Below, piece by piece: positions 51,052-61,900 of a DNA stretch of 64,000 bases. This DNA comes from a virus. The notes under the pieces were generated by a model, which was given only the letters and a program-made list of their open reading frames with translations, made no database searches and had not been told where the DNA came from. Each line of letters starts with the position of its first letter. Positions within the stretch are counted from its first letter, which is position 1. Made by a program: the position numbers and the translations under genes. The stretch is taken from positions 64,001 through 128,000 of IMG/VR virus record IMGVR_UViG_3300040801_003999. The stretch is one strand, 5' to 3'.

Positions 51052-54000
51052 CTAATCCTCGTTGTTAAGAAAATCCCTGATTCCTTGAGTAGACTGTATC
51101 GTAGAAGTTGCCTGTGCCTGTTGCGTAGTTGGAGCAGTATCGGGAGGCCTGATATTCTCTCTGATATCGACATCTTCTCGAACGGATGTTGGCATTCTAA
51201 CAAGCTCTGGATTGTTTTGTAGATTTCGACGGCGAGTTGCTTCTTCAGATGTCTCAATCAAAACATCAGCTTGGATTTTTGCCATCTCGACAAGAGAGAA
51301 GTAGTCATATGGCCAGTTGTAAGAATATTCTGGTTCACTAAAGATACCGTTACCCTTAAAGTCAAACTTAAACCTTTCATCGTCGCGACTATCTAAAGTC
51401 TTCTTGAAATAATTTTTTTCCGCTTTCTGCTTGACTTTAAAAACGAGCCATTTGAGATTTTCATGATAATCAGACAATAACTCGTTGTCAGTCAATTCCT
51501 GACCTATCTCTAGCTCCTTTTCTACCAAGCCAGCTGAGATCTTCGGCGGCAAGTTGTGCCAAATTCGCTTAAGATCTTCTCTGTCGAAATCGTAACTGAA
51601 CTCAAGGAAATACATAAGCATAGGTTCGATCCTTTCTCGACCATTTTGCCCGTCATAAAGCTTAAAGTTGAATTGTGGAGGTATGACGTACTTATCCATA
51701 GCTCGCAACGTCTGACGGAGATTCTTCGGAGCCAACCTATCGCCAGATAGAGCTAGTTCGTATTGGTCTTCGTCAATCGAAAAGAATCGCTTATTCCCTC
51801 GTTGTTCAACAAAGGGAACTAGAACAATTGCTTCGGAAACTGTTTTTTTCGATGCAGTCTCGCCGAGCCGCACTGGCTCTTTGGGGAGGCCGATAGCATC
51901 AGCCAAAGAGGCAGTCAAGGAGTTGTCTATCGAAAAAGGGTATGCTGCTTCTGAACCCGTGGTTGGTATTCTGACTAATTCAGATGGGGCGTCTAGAACT
52001 TGCATAAACAAACCGTTAGAGTCCGTAAGGTCGTCGCCATATTGATGCCACATACCTGCCCCTACAGAATACGCTCCAGAATTGGGTACCTCATATTCGA
52101 CTTCAGAATAGTCATATATAGGAGTTTCAAATTTAGGATATATGACTAATCTGTCACCCGCCGTAGGGTCTTCTCTGACAAGAAGGACATCAGAATTATC
52201 ATCATACTCGACTAATTTATTTTTAATACGTCCGAATATATTGAGAGAAGCGTCGATTTGCATATTTGCTTTTGAAGACCTAAAGAAAGATCCAGAAAAA
52301 GACGAGCCTGTTATAGCCCATTGAGCGTTAGCGATTTCATCTGGTCGATAGACCTCGTTCGACAAATAATCCACCAGAGCATTAGTAGAATATCTATAGA
52401 AGCTAGATGTAATATTCGATAAAACAGTGTCAAGAGATACTCTGACTTTTTTATCTTCTTGTGACAATGTGCCATCGGATAAAGATGGTTTATAGATCAA
52501 ATCAACATAAGCATAACCGTCATAGTAAGGAGGTGTATTGGTATCATAAGTTGCTAAATTATAAGGGAAAAAAGATTTTGGCTGATCAGGATCCCCAGCA
52601 AGAACGCCGACATCGCCAATCGTAACAAAAAGTGGTGACGCATACTTGTTGCCGCCGAACGCAGACCCCCCGTGATGATAAGATCCAGAAGCAGAATATA
52701 TCGTAAAAGAGCCTAAATATAAATTATCATTGTATGACTCGGCCAAATCAGCATAATTAAAATTAGGTCGATCATACATAGAAAAATTGGGCTTGCTGTA
52801 TTTTCTAGACCCAGAAATGGCAAGCGCAGCAGCGACATAAATAGCATAATCTTCTCTATCTGTTGAAGTAGAGGTCCCAGTTCTGCCCACCAGAATATTG
52901 TAACCATCTTCGTAAGCTTGCGACCATGCGCTAACCTCATCAAAATTATCACAACCTCTTAGATAAACTCTCGCCCTGTATTCTTTATTTAAATCAAAAT
53001 TAAAATAATTGGGATCTTTATCATCAGCCGAAACAATATTCGAAAAATTTCGTCCCTTAAGAAAGAAATCTGGGACTGATGCTAAGAAATTATTTACGGC
53101 TAATTTGTATGATATGGTTTTTGGGGTTGTTAATGCAGCATATGCAGCAGGGGTTTCTCCGCTGCTCGGGTACAACACCCCAAAAGGAGAAGGATCCATA
53201 TCGCGAAGTTGTTTGCCCAGAATGTGTGATTCGGGATCTAAAAGAGCTTCGAACGGAACTTTGTACCAACTATCCGCGCCGCCGAGGCCAGTGACTGGTG
53301 CGTCAAACATATAGATATATCTGTAATTAAATTGAGAATATCTATTTGTTAAAGAAAAGGGGCCTCCTCCGTAATCACTTGAAACAACATCATCAGCAGT
53401 AGACCCCGTTAAAACAGGAAAATCGACCGCAATGCCTGATTTGATAGTGTTGTACATCAATCCCGGTGCATAAAAAACTTGATTAATTAGTTTAAATTTC
53501 GCATATTCTGCCGGAGTGGTGAGAGAGGTTGAACCGCTGTAAATAATATTGTCCCCATAACTCTCGGAAAATAACGTTGCAAGTTGTACAGTACGTTGAG
53601 CCGGGTATAGACCTTCATACGGCAAAAATGTCAAGAAAGCAGAAGCCTTTAATTTAAGCCTTGTTGGACTAGCAATATTTTCATGGTCTGCTTTGATTTT
53701 GACGAAATCTTCTGACATCAAATCAGTTGTATTGAACACTCGATAAAAATCAGTATCGGACAATTCAGAATTTACAGCACCGGTGACAGAGAATAAATTC
53801 TTGTTCTCTTCCAAAAAGTTTCCGGCGCGCTCGTCAACATAAAACGGAATGTGTTCCGAAATTCTAAATTCAGGAATAAGAGAATATTCTTTTGCTGAAT
53901 TTCGAAGCTTATTCACAAATTTGGCGTGATTTTCTTCGAACGGCTGAACACCTGCTTGCTCGCCCGCCTCAAACTTTGTCTCACCCGCATAAACAATTCC

Positions 54001-55257
54001 GTAAGATGCAGATTCTTCTGTTCTGTAAAAATATTGAACATGAGATTTTTGGTTTTCTTTTAAAACAGACTGATCTGATTGTAGCTCCCCAGTTCTGTTT
54101 TGAGCGACAGCTCCTGTTCCAGCGATAGGTGTCGTCGCGAAATTATCGCGAGCGTCAAGCACCCAAATCGAGGCTTCGTCTATTGTTTCGCCCATAGCAT
54201 TAACGTAGTTATCTACATTGCGCTCAGATCGCTTATCTTTCCATGGGAAGTAGAAGTCAGGTCTGTCGCGAATTTTCGACAAAAACATGTTTTCAGCGCG
54301 TGGCCAGATGACTTGAGAATACTCCAGCGACCTAAAGTTTACAACAGGCGTCATCGAGACAGCATCATCAAGATACTGTTGCGATATTGTGTCATAAAAA
54401 TTTGTTTCCTCTGTATCGGCATCAAGGCGACGGTTCAGTGCCTTGTTTGAAAAAAACTGGGTGTTGTTTGACAGGGTGTACTTGAGCGTAACCGTGTCAA
54501 TTCTTCCCGCAATATCATCGGTTATTTGGTCAAATTTATGCTTGACAGGGAGATGTGCCGCGTTAATGTATGGTTCGTGATATTCCGTCTGATTGGGATT
54601 TCTTTTTTCTTTTACTTGTCGACCATCGGTTGTCGTGATTGTTCTTGGTTCATCCATCACAGTGATTCGACTTTTTCTCTTATAGTATCTTGTGACCGGA
54701 TGGTCGCCATTTCTAATATTTTTGCGAGTTGCCCAGCCATCTGCGCCGTTTAACCCATAAAGATACAAAGAATTCATCAGCGGGACAGACTCTCTTGATC
54801 TAAGATTATCACTCCCTCCATCTTGCTGTAAATCTAAGGGTGAAACAAGATATTCCTCAATCTTTGTGCTAAGAGAATCATCAGCAAGCCATTGATTAGG
54901 CGAACTGTATGGGCCGTAATCGCCATCTTCTCCATCAGGAAGTCTCAAATTACTCGATGGTTTCTTGATTGCTTTAGGTAAGCCTGTAGTGTCTCCGTTA
55001 ATATCCTCAATAATTCTCGACCCAGAAAGAACTTGATTGCCTTCTAGCCAATTACTGCTTGTGAGGTAGCCACTATTTAAAAATACTCTTTTATCAGAAA
55101 GGACAGAGGAGGTTACCCAAGTATATTGATAATCGCTCTGAGGGATGGGTGATGTCGCGGCATATGAATCATTTTTAGATGCAGTGATATACACTGATCC
55201 GCTTTTTTCCAAAACTTTTCTAGGATTTTCGTTTGTTTTATTTTCTAATATACTCAT
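51052..55257 (-). CDS. Giant virion structural protein
   Basis: A 1401-residue protein, the largest in the window. The middle holds MTPVVNFRSLEYSQVIWPRA then ENMFLSKIRDRPDFYFPWKD, a pattern I recall from giant structural proteins of environmental phages. No catalytic motif, membrane segment or LamG unit is clear. The C-terminus is helical then polar (TQQAQATSTIQSTQGI). It is three bases from the lipoprotein gene and three from the next structural gene. Probably part of a tail-fibre or baseplate network. Confidence 0.6.
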   Translation of the reverse strand: MSILENKTNENPRKVLEKSGSVYITASKNDSYAATSPIPQSDYQYTWVTSSVLSDKRVFLNSGYLTSSNWLEGNQVLSGSRIIEDINGDTTGLPKAIKKPSSNLRLPDGEDGDYGPYSSPNQWLADDSLSTKIEEYLVSPLDLQQDGGSDNLRSRESVPLMNSLYLYGLNGADGWATRKNIRNGDHPVTRYYKRKSRITVMDEPRTITTTDGRQVKEKRNPNQTEYHEPYINAAHLPVKHKFDQITDDIAGRIDTVTLKYTLSNNTQFFSNKALNRRLDADTEETNFYDTISQQYLDDAVSMTPVVNFRSLEYSQVIWPRAENMFLSKIRDRPDFYFPWKDKRSERNVDNYVNAMGETIDEASIWVLDARDNFATTPIAGTGAVAQNRTGELQSDQSVLKENQKSHVQYFYRTEESASYGIVYAGETKFEAGEQAGVQPFEENHAKFVNKLRNSAKEYSLIPEFRISEHIPFYVDERAGNFLEENKNLFSVTGAVNSELSDTDFYRVFNTTDLMSEDFVKIKADHENIASPTRLKLKASAFLTFLPYEGLYPAQRTVQLATLFSESYGDNIIYSGSTSLTTPAEYAKFKLINQVFYAPGLMYNTIKSGIAVDFPVLTGSTADDVVSSDYGGGPFSLTNRYSQFNYRYIYMFDAPVTGLGGADSWYKVPFEALLDPESHILGKQLRDMDPSPFGVLYPSSGETPAAYAALTTPKTISYKLAVNNFLASVPDFFLKGRNFSNIVSADDKDPNYFNFDLNKEYRARVYLRGCDNFDEVSAWSQAYEDGYNILVGRTGTSTSTDREDYAIYVAAALAISGSRKYSKPNFSMYDRPNFNYADLAESYNDNLYLGSFTIYSASGSYHHGGSAFGGNKYASPLFVTIGDVGVLAGDPDQPKSFFPYNLATYDTNTPPYYDGYAYVDLIYKPSLSDGTLSQEDKKVRVSLDTVLSNITSSFYRYSTNALVDYLSNEVYRPDEIANAQWAITGSSFSGSFFRSSKANMQIDASLNIFGRIKNKLVEYDDNSDVLLVREDPTAGDRLVIYPKFETPIYDYSEVEYEVPNSGAYSVGAGMWHQYGDDLTDSNGLFMQVLDAPSELVRIPTTGSEAAYPFSIDNSLTASLADAIGLPKEPVRLGETASKKTVSEAIVLVPFVEQRGNKRFFSIDEDQYELALSGDRLAPKNLRQTLRAMDKYVIPPQFNFKLYDGQNGRERIEPMLMYFLEFSYDFDREDLKRIWHNLPPKISAGLVEKELEIGQELTDNELLSDYHENLKWLVFKVKQKAEKNYFKKTLDSRDDERFKFDFKGNGIFSEPEYSYNWPYDYFSLVEMAKIQADVLIETSEEATRRRNLQNNPELVRMPTSVREDVDIRENIRPPDTAPTTQQAQATSTIQSTQGIRDFLNNED

Positions 55258-55260
55258 ATT

Positions 55261-57465
55261 TTAACCAATAAATTCACCAAGATCGCTATTGAAAAAAGAA
55301 TAGCCACAAAATTCACCATCACCGGGGTTATTTCTAAAAGCATCATTTATATATGTGGTATATGTAGTAGATGAAGCAAACGATACCGAGACAGCTGTAG
55401 ATTCTGAAGCTGTATTTGTTCCATCTGAAACTCTTAAGACTAATCCGTCGCCCGTCCATTCTAACTGAATTCTGTAAATCGTCCCTGTTGAAAGTGCAAA
55501 AGAGGTAAAATCAGCATCACCCGTAACTGCCCCAGCGTTACCACCCCAAGAAACATTTAACACATCACCCAATCTTCTTAAATCAATAAAATTGCTTGTT
55601 GATGTTCCTATCGACCATATTGCTTTATTTCCTGTGACATCCTCTGGTTTATACCAAAAATGTACTGTAAATGGCGTTGTCGAAATATTAATATTAGTGT
55701 TCGCAATAATACGTTCGGGATCGTTAAGCCGAACAGAGTTAACAAACCTGCTGTCGAGAGGATCTATCCCAAAAGTAGGAGTGTTTTCTGCTGTTGCATG
55801 ATTTTCATTTTGAGAAACATCTGCGACGATAGTTGTCGTATTCTGAGTTTCAAAAAATGGTAGGTGAACCAACAGATTTGTTGTTAAGCTATTTTCGACT
55901 AAATAATCCCAATAATATATTGTATCACGATTCATAATCGTTTTAAAGAGTTCAGCTTTTTCAGAATTCGTCAACGTCTGATCAAGTAATCCGGCGAATC
56001 CATACTTTCCTCCGGTTCTAGATCCTCCTGCCTCATCAACACCAAATGAATAATCAAAAGATGTCGCAAAATCAAAAGAATTTCCGGCTGACCCATCCTT
56101 TAAAAGATAGCCATTTGCCCAGATTTGATAACTCGATCCATATGATGCAGCCAATAAAACACTTTGATTTTCTCTTGGTAACCACGCCGTAGAGTAAGCC
56201 GTGGAGCCATCAAAAACTGATAAGTTATCTCCCGTTGTTGCATACAAAAGAAGTCTGTCGCCTGATGTGTCTCTAATTTCACTGAACCTATGTATAGAAC
56301 TGTATGATCCAAATCTTGTATGAGAAACAATGAGCATCTTTTCATTAGAAGAATTCATTGCAGTCAGGCCATTTTTGATTACATAAGATGGGCTTGCATC
56401 AAAGTCTAGTCCAAGCTGGTCCAAGCCGCCGAAGGGTGATGCAGCATCCCATGCGTAAGTTGTACCGTTAATCGCTGCATCATCACCATTGCCTGACAAA
56501 TCAATTACACTTTCAGAATCAGGTGTATTCCTAGCATACAACAATCTCCAATTATATTCTCTTGCCAGTTGGGCAATAGAGTCTGTGAAATATTCTGGAA
56601 GCTGTTTTACCGTATTGTTGGAGATTTCGGAGCTATCGACTTCTCTCTTGATAGCTTTTTGAATGTTATCTCTAAACTTCCTGTTTCTAAAATTAATTGA
56701 ATTATATGGAGAAAATTCTTGATCCACTTGATTAAGATATCCGCGAGACATCGTTTCGCGTTCGCCGGGAGCTGAAAACCTTGAGGTTATAATATTTTCA
56801 TTTCTTTGCTTTCTCGGAAGCTCAAAGTCTCTGTCTAGCGGTTGGCCGAACTCTTGCCGAAAACTAATGATATCTTGCGATGAATTAATCGAACCAGTAA
56901 AGTCTCGAAACCACAGATTATTTTCTTTTCTGCCAGATGAATTGAAATAATCAAATGGCTTGTCATAATTGCCGACAATAGTTGACCCTGTTGTGTGTCG
57001 GATATTCTTAATACTGACGGGCCGTTTGGTGAACTCTTCACGGCGATATGGAACCATAGCGCGGATGTTATCATCGAACTGAGTTGATTCTGGTACCAAA
57101 TTACCTTCTCCGATATTACCCTCAGTCGCGGGCGTGCGGACAATAACCGCTCCGTTGTCATATTCTACAAAATAACCTTCTTGTCTAGTAGAAATATTTC
57201 CAGAAGCGATTGTTTGATGTCGATAAAATTCACCACCGACATATTTTTCAGTATAAGGGCCTTGCATCGGCGCTTGAGCGAAATCAGCATAAGTATCTTT
57301 ATGTTTATCGACAATCGAAAAGCTGCTCGAAAAACTTGAACTTATATCATTGTATCCACCAGAAACTGACGAAGACACAATACTGAACGGTAGAAATTTT
57401 TTATCACTGATATTTCCATCAACATCAATGACGGGAACTATGAGATATGGCTTTAAATCGCTCAT
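55261..57465 (-). CDS. Virion structural protein with two LamG-like domains
   Basis: A 734-residue protein. Residues 1-290 are a conserved phage structural segment (NIRAMVPYRREEFTKRPVSI; ITSRFSAPGERETMSRGYLN; YNSINFRNRKFRDNIQKAI). Then come two LamG/concanavalin-like units: about 305-510 (SVIDLSGNGDDAAINGTTY; YQIWANGYLLKDG) and about 535-734 (VVADV-like VADVSQNENHATAENTPTF; FTVHFWYKPEDVTGNKAIWS). The lectin-like units are the probable receptor- or glycan-binding part; the N-terminal part would anchor it to the tail. Confidence 0.7.
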   Translation of the reverse strand: MSDLKPYLIVPVIDVDGNISDKKFLPFSIVSSSVSGGYNDISSSFSSSFSIVDKHKDTYADFAQAPMQGPYTEKYVGGEFYRHQTIASGNISTRQEGYFVEYDNGAVIVRTPATEGNIGEGNLVPESTQFDDNIRAMVPYRREEFTKRPVSIKNIRHTTGSTIVGNYDKPFDYFNSSGRKENNLWFRDFTGSINSSQDIISFRQEFGQPLDRDFELPRKQRNENIITSRFSAPGERETMSRGYLNQVDQEFSPYNSINFRNRKFRDNIQKAIKREVDSSEISNNTVKQLPEYFTDSIAQLAREYNWRLLYARNTPDSESVIDLSGNGDDAAINGTTYAWDAASPFGGLDQLGLDFDASPSYVIKNGLTAMNSSNEKMLIVSHTRFGSYSSIHRFSEIRDTSGDRLLLYATTGDNLSVFDGSTAYSTAWLPRENQSVLLAASYGSSYQIWANGYLLKDGSAGNSFDFATSFDYSFGVDEAGGSRTGGKYGFAGLLDQTLTNSEKAELFKTIMNRDTIYYWDYLVENSLTTNLLVHLPFFETQNTTTIVADVSQNENHATAENTPTFGIDPLDSRFVNSVRLNDPERIIANTNINISTTPFTVHFWYKPEDVTGNKAIWSIGTSTSNFIDLRRLGDVLNVSWGGNAGAVTGDADFTSFALSTGTIYRIQLEWTGDGLVLRVSDGTNTASESTAVSVSFASSTTYTTYINDAFRNNPGDGEFCGYSFFNSDLGEFIG

Positions 57466-57481
57466 TTTATGTCCTGCGGTT

Positions 57482-58948
57482 TTAAGAGTTTATAGCCAAA
57501 GTTAAATCGCTCAAAGAAACTTCTTCGTCATAATACACCAAGGATTTTACTGCGCCCTCAAAATACCCCGAAGCCGTATTGGTATATCTACCTATTGTGC
57601 CCTTGAATTGGTGAAATCCGGCTTGCAAGGCAATAGTTTGAGTGTCTTCTAAACTCCCATCAATATAAATTCTAGAATTTGTACCATCTCCGATTACGGC
57701 GATATTAATAGTATCTCCATTACTATACCCAAGAGCGCTTAAATCAATATCGTGATTCCAGAGAGCAACATTAGATGAATTAAATGTTCTAAAGCGAAAG
57801 GATGTACCACCATCTGTCCCAACAAATATACCGCGACCAGTCGATTTTGTTTGCAATATAGTTTGCTGCGGAGCGCCTATATTCTCAAAACGAATCTTAA
57901 ACCCTATAGAAAACTCACCGGTTTCAGTGATAGCTTTGAAGTTGTCAACAGATCCTTCAAGCGTTAGAAAATCATTTGTGCCATCAAATTCTACGCCGCC
58001 ATCGACAGCTTCTTGTGGAGACCCGTTAACAGTTTCGACATCAAAAACGCCGACGCCATTTATCCAGCCCGTCACAGTAGCTCCTGACGTTTCAACTCTG
58101 CTTGAAACAAGATTAATTAGAGGAGGAGTTGGACTGAATTCATACATTTCTAAAACATCAGCGGCTGAAGCGTGAACATCAGCAATTGTCACTTCATCGA
58201 TCCTGCCGGGCCAAAAAAGAGAGTTCGTTGGCGAATATCCGCCAATCCAAAAATGATTCGCAGAAGCGGAGATTGTTGTATCTACTGCGCCCGAGTCAAC
58301 AAGTGTACCGTCGATATAAAGATATACGTTTGAGCCGTCGCCAGTAAAAACAACATGATACACTCCAGAAGACAATGTGCCAGAAAAGAGACGGTTGAGA
58401 GCAGAGGCGGGTTCGACCGAGGCGATGATTCTATTCGTGTTGTCTGATCTTATCAACACTCCCGACGAAGATCCTTGAGCTGCATTGCTTATTGCATAAT
58501 TAAACGATATGTTTGCGATAAACTCAACCCACATACTTATAGTAAAAATCCCAGTCTGATGAATAAAATCAAAGTTAGGGACAACGCCGAAATCAACATG
58601 ATCATTTGTGCCATCAAAATCAGCCGCATAATCGTCACTATACTGTATTAAAGTTGGTTTTCCTAAAGTTGGTCCATTATATGTACCATTAATGTCATTG
58701 CCACTAGAATCAACAGCTGAAGAGCTTGCTAGCTCATCTAAGCGGTAGTGCGCAACAATATTTTCTGCACCAAGAACAGATTGAACGGTGAAAAAGTAAT
58801 CGACTTCGGGAACAATAATTTCGAAGGGGTCGAAACCAACTCTTTCAATAGATAGACCGCCGCCGCGATACGCAGAGTTCTTGTCTCTTACAAACAATTC
58901 GCCGCTTTTTTTCCAAGCATCGTTAAATTTTTTAAATTTAATACTCAT
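57482..58948 (-). CDS. Virion protein with two LamG-like domains
   Basis: This is a 488-residue protein. After a short N-terminal segment (MSIKFKKFNDAWKKSGELFV), two LamG-like units follow: about 60-270 (VAHYRLDELASSSAVDSSGN; YLYIDGTLVDSGAVDTTI) and about 285-488 (GGVEFDGTNDFLTLEGSVDN; SRIYIDGSLEDTQTIALQ). LamG units bind glycans or proteins. It overlaps its upstream neighbour by 11 bases and is probably a tail-fibre or adhesion component. The brief N-terminus would be its attachment site. Confidence 0.68.
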   Translation of the reverse strand: MSIKFKKFNDAWKKSGELFVRDKNSAYRGGGLSIERVGFDPFEIIVPEVDYFFTVQSVLGAENIVAHYRLDELASSSAVDSSGNDINGTYNGPTLGKPTLIQYSDDYAADFDGTNDHVDFGVVPNFDFIHQTGIFTISMWVEFIANISFNYAISNAAQGSSSGVLIRSDNTNRIIASVEPASALNRLFSGTLSSGVYHVVFTGDGSNVYLYIDGTLVDSGAVDTTISASANHFWIGGYSPTNSLFWPGRIDEVTIADVHASAADVLEMYEFSPTPPLINLVSSRVETSGATVTGWINGVGVFDVETVNGSPQEAVDGGVEFDGTNDFLTLEGSVDNFKAITETGEFSIGFKIRFENIGAPQQTILQTKSTGRGIFVGTDGGTSFRFRTFNSSNVALWNHDIDLSALGYSNGDTINIAVIGDGTNSRIYIDGSLEDTQTIALQAGFHQFKGTIGRYTNTASGYFEGAVKSLVYYDEEVSLSDLTLAINS

Positions 58949-61900
58949 CTAAATCAATATCTAAACTTAATGGAGTTACAAATTTTCTATTTCTATCTGA
59001 AGAATAGACTTTCCTCAAACCCTCGGCTGAGGCGTCTGTTCCAGCGTCTCCCGTCGTCAAAAAAGAACCGGAGCGTGAAGCATCATACTTCAGCCACTCA
59101 AAACTAGTTTCTGTTTTATCTGTTCTAGGTGGACTATTATAAATATAGTTGACCTTTAATTTATTAATTGTATTTGCTGCCGTGTTTGGCTCAGGAGCAT
59201 TTTTTTCAACAGTCGGATATTTGTTGTAATATTTATCGCGAGCAAACAAATGATTTTCTAGCACATTATCAATGCCGTACTTAACCTCTGACGAGGCAGG
59301 AACGAGATCCATGAGCATCTGGCCGAGAGATGTGTCGAACCACTTGTAAAATTCCACAAATCGATCAAAATCAGGGCTGCTGCCAACTTTTTCAAAAAAT
59401 AATTGACGAAGGTTTCGAAGCCCTCTGTATTCTTGCTGGTACCTGTGAATAGGCTCGCCGATGAGATTATTAAACTCTGTTATCGTACCAAACCAATTCA
59501 ACATTTCTTCAGAAATGTTTTGGTACATGTTTTTTTCAAACGACAAAAAGTAGTTGACCGGACGTGTATCGCTCGTAAACCTCTCATCATCCTGCACAAG
59601 AATATCAATCATGTCCGACGAATGAACTAATTCTGGGAGATTTTGTTTTGCTGCGGCGACATACTGCTTGTCGACAATCGACGTCGAAGATTGCAAGAGA
59701 TAGTCCGCTCGGCCGGTGTGTTGATTATTAACAATACCTCCGATAAATCCATACAGACCAGTTTTTTCTGCCGAGCCTGATGTGTAATCGTCTATATATG
59801 CCTGCCCTGAAGCGTCTGAGCCTGTGACGTTGTAAAACTCCCAATTCAACGCAAGAGTGTCAATCTCAGGAATATTCTTTGTTTCTATTCCGTCGATGTT
59901 TTCGTATCTTTTTCGAAGAGCGTAGAGATCACCATACAACTCCGGATCTTTCGAGTGAGCTATAAGTGCTTCATTTTCGAGTCGGTTGAACCAATACCTT
60001 AAATAGCCAAACTTGACATCTGTTCTATTCAAAGCAGAGCCGGTAAAGTTGGTTCGATGCGTACCAAGGTAAAGTCTTTTAGGAGAAGTTAAGAACACGC
60101 TTCCTGACTCATATTCCATTGTTCCTGTAACATAGAAAGAGCCTTGGACTTCATCAACAATTGAATTCACGCCATAGAATTCTACCAGATACGAATTTTG
60201 AGCTGGTTCTGGTACAATTCCCGCATTTTTTTCTTGAGGGCTGACTCTAACAGATATATTCCATTCATTATTGTCGTATACGTCTTGGAAAAGTGAAGAG
60301 GTCAGCGTTGGGAAGGGCGAATCCGCCGACGTGCTCCTTAAGACGAATCGCGCATCATCACTGTCTACATAATCCTTTACAGCGTATACCTGAAAATCAG
60401 CTTCGAAAGAAGAAGTCGACCATGTTGAGCTGGTGGCGAATGTTAAATCTGTCGCCGACCCTGTACGTGCTGGGTGGCATCCGAACAATGAAGCGGTTAC
60501 GTTCGGGAAATAGAACTTATCGTGATTACTATCGAACTTTGAAGGTTTTTTAGGGAAAAAGACACTTGCTTCAACCGTCATCGGCCACTTCTCTTCTTTT
60601 TTCTCTGTTATAGTCCCAGAGATATACGAAACTGATTCAGGTCTATGAGGTGATGGATACTGGTAGATTGTTCCATCAAACTTATCTACGGTGGAGCAAT
60701 CAAAATACTTTTTTGCGATTGCGCGCGACGTTACGTTTGTTCGATATTTAAACTCTTCGTTATTTGCATATCTATTGATCTTAATAAGTTCATCGTCGAC
60801 ACCAAAGCATCGAATAAGATTTCGATATGCTTCTTCAGTACCTTTCATTTTGTATATATCGACGAGATTTATGTAGACATTTTGATATATAATATTTTTG
60901 ACGTTTTCAAGCTGATCTTTGAATTCGATCAATTCATCTCTATTATAAAGCTCTGCTAGCTCGTCAACCTGTTCAAATATTTCAGGGGCAACCATGCCCT
61001 GACCCATAATTCCATATTTGAAAAAACGGTGGGGTTTGTTGCTGCCAGAAACATACTCTTTGAATTTTAACTTTGGAAGGAACTCTGTAAACAAATAAGC
61101 TTCGTCGAAATAACTCCCAATGATTTGAGCAAAATTTGACAGCTGGTCTTCTGCATCCTGCATGAAGCTCGGGTACATATTAAAAACTGATTTATCATTA
61201 TTGATATCGTAGTTTTCGCCTAGAGTCATCAGTCGTGTCTTTTCAGACGACACTAGAGGATGTATGGAATAAATAATAGGGTCTAAAAATTCTGAATCGG
61301 CGACCGATGCAGACACGATTGCTGAACCGGTGTTTCTTTGCCCAACTGTCGAATAGTTAACCCATGTAGCTTTTGTCGTTCGTCCCGAATAGTCTAAAAC
61401 TATACTATCAATTGCATCCCTGTTGGTAATTCCTTCGTTAAACTTGTAATAAACGCCAAGTTCTGTCTTATACTTATCTGTGTTTGCTCCGCCGTCGACA
61501 TTTGTGAAATAAAATCTTTTAATGTCAGAATCTAATCTTTTTTCTTTCCAATATCTAAATTCATCTAAACTGCCTGAAAAACCTCCCCAGCCTTCCGATA
61601 ATGTTGTAGATCCAGAAGGAGCTGTTTTAAAGGCACCGATAGTAGCAACCAGAGCGCCCGTAACTTCCTGCAATGAGTTGCTTGACGCAACATAAGAATC
61701 GTTCTCAGAGCCGTTTACATACAAATCACATCTCAAATCACTGGATATGTTATAAAACCTGAAAGCGTAATGATTCCAGTTTGAGTAATCTGTAAGATTG
61801 GTTCCAAGTTCTTGTTGAAACACTCCGTTCGTGCCCGACTGAGCCGTCAAAAGAAAACTAAAGGAGCCTGAAGAGGATCCTGTTATTTCAATAGTCAACC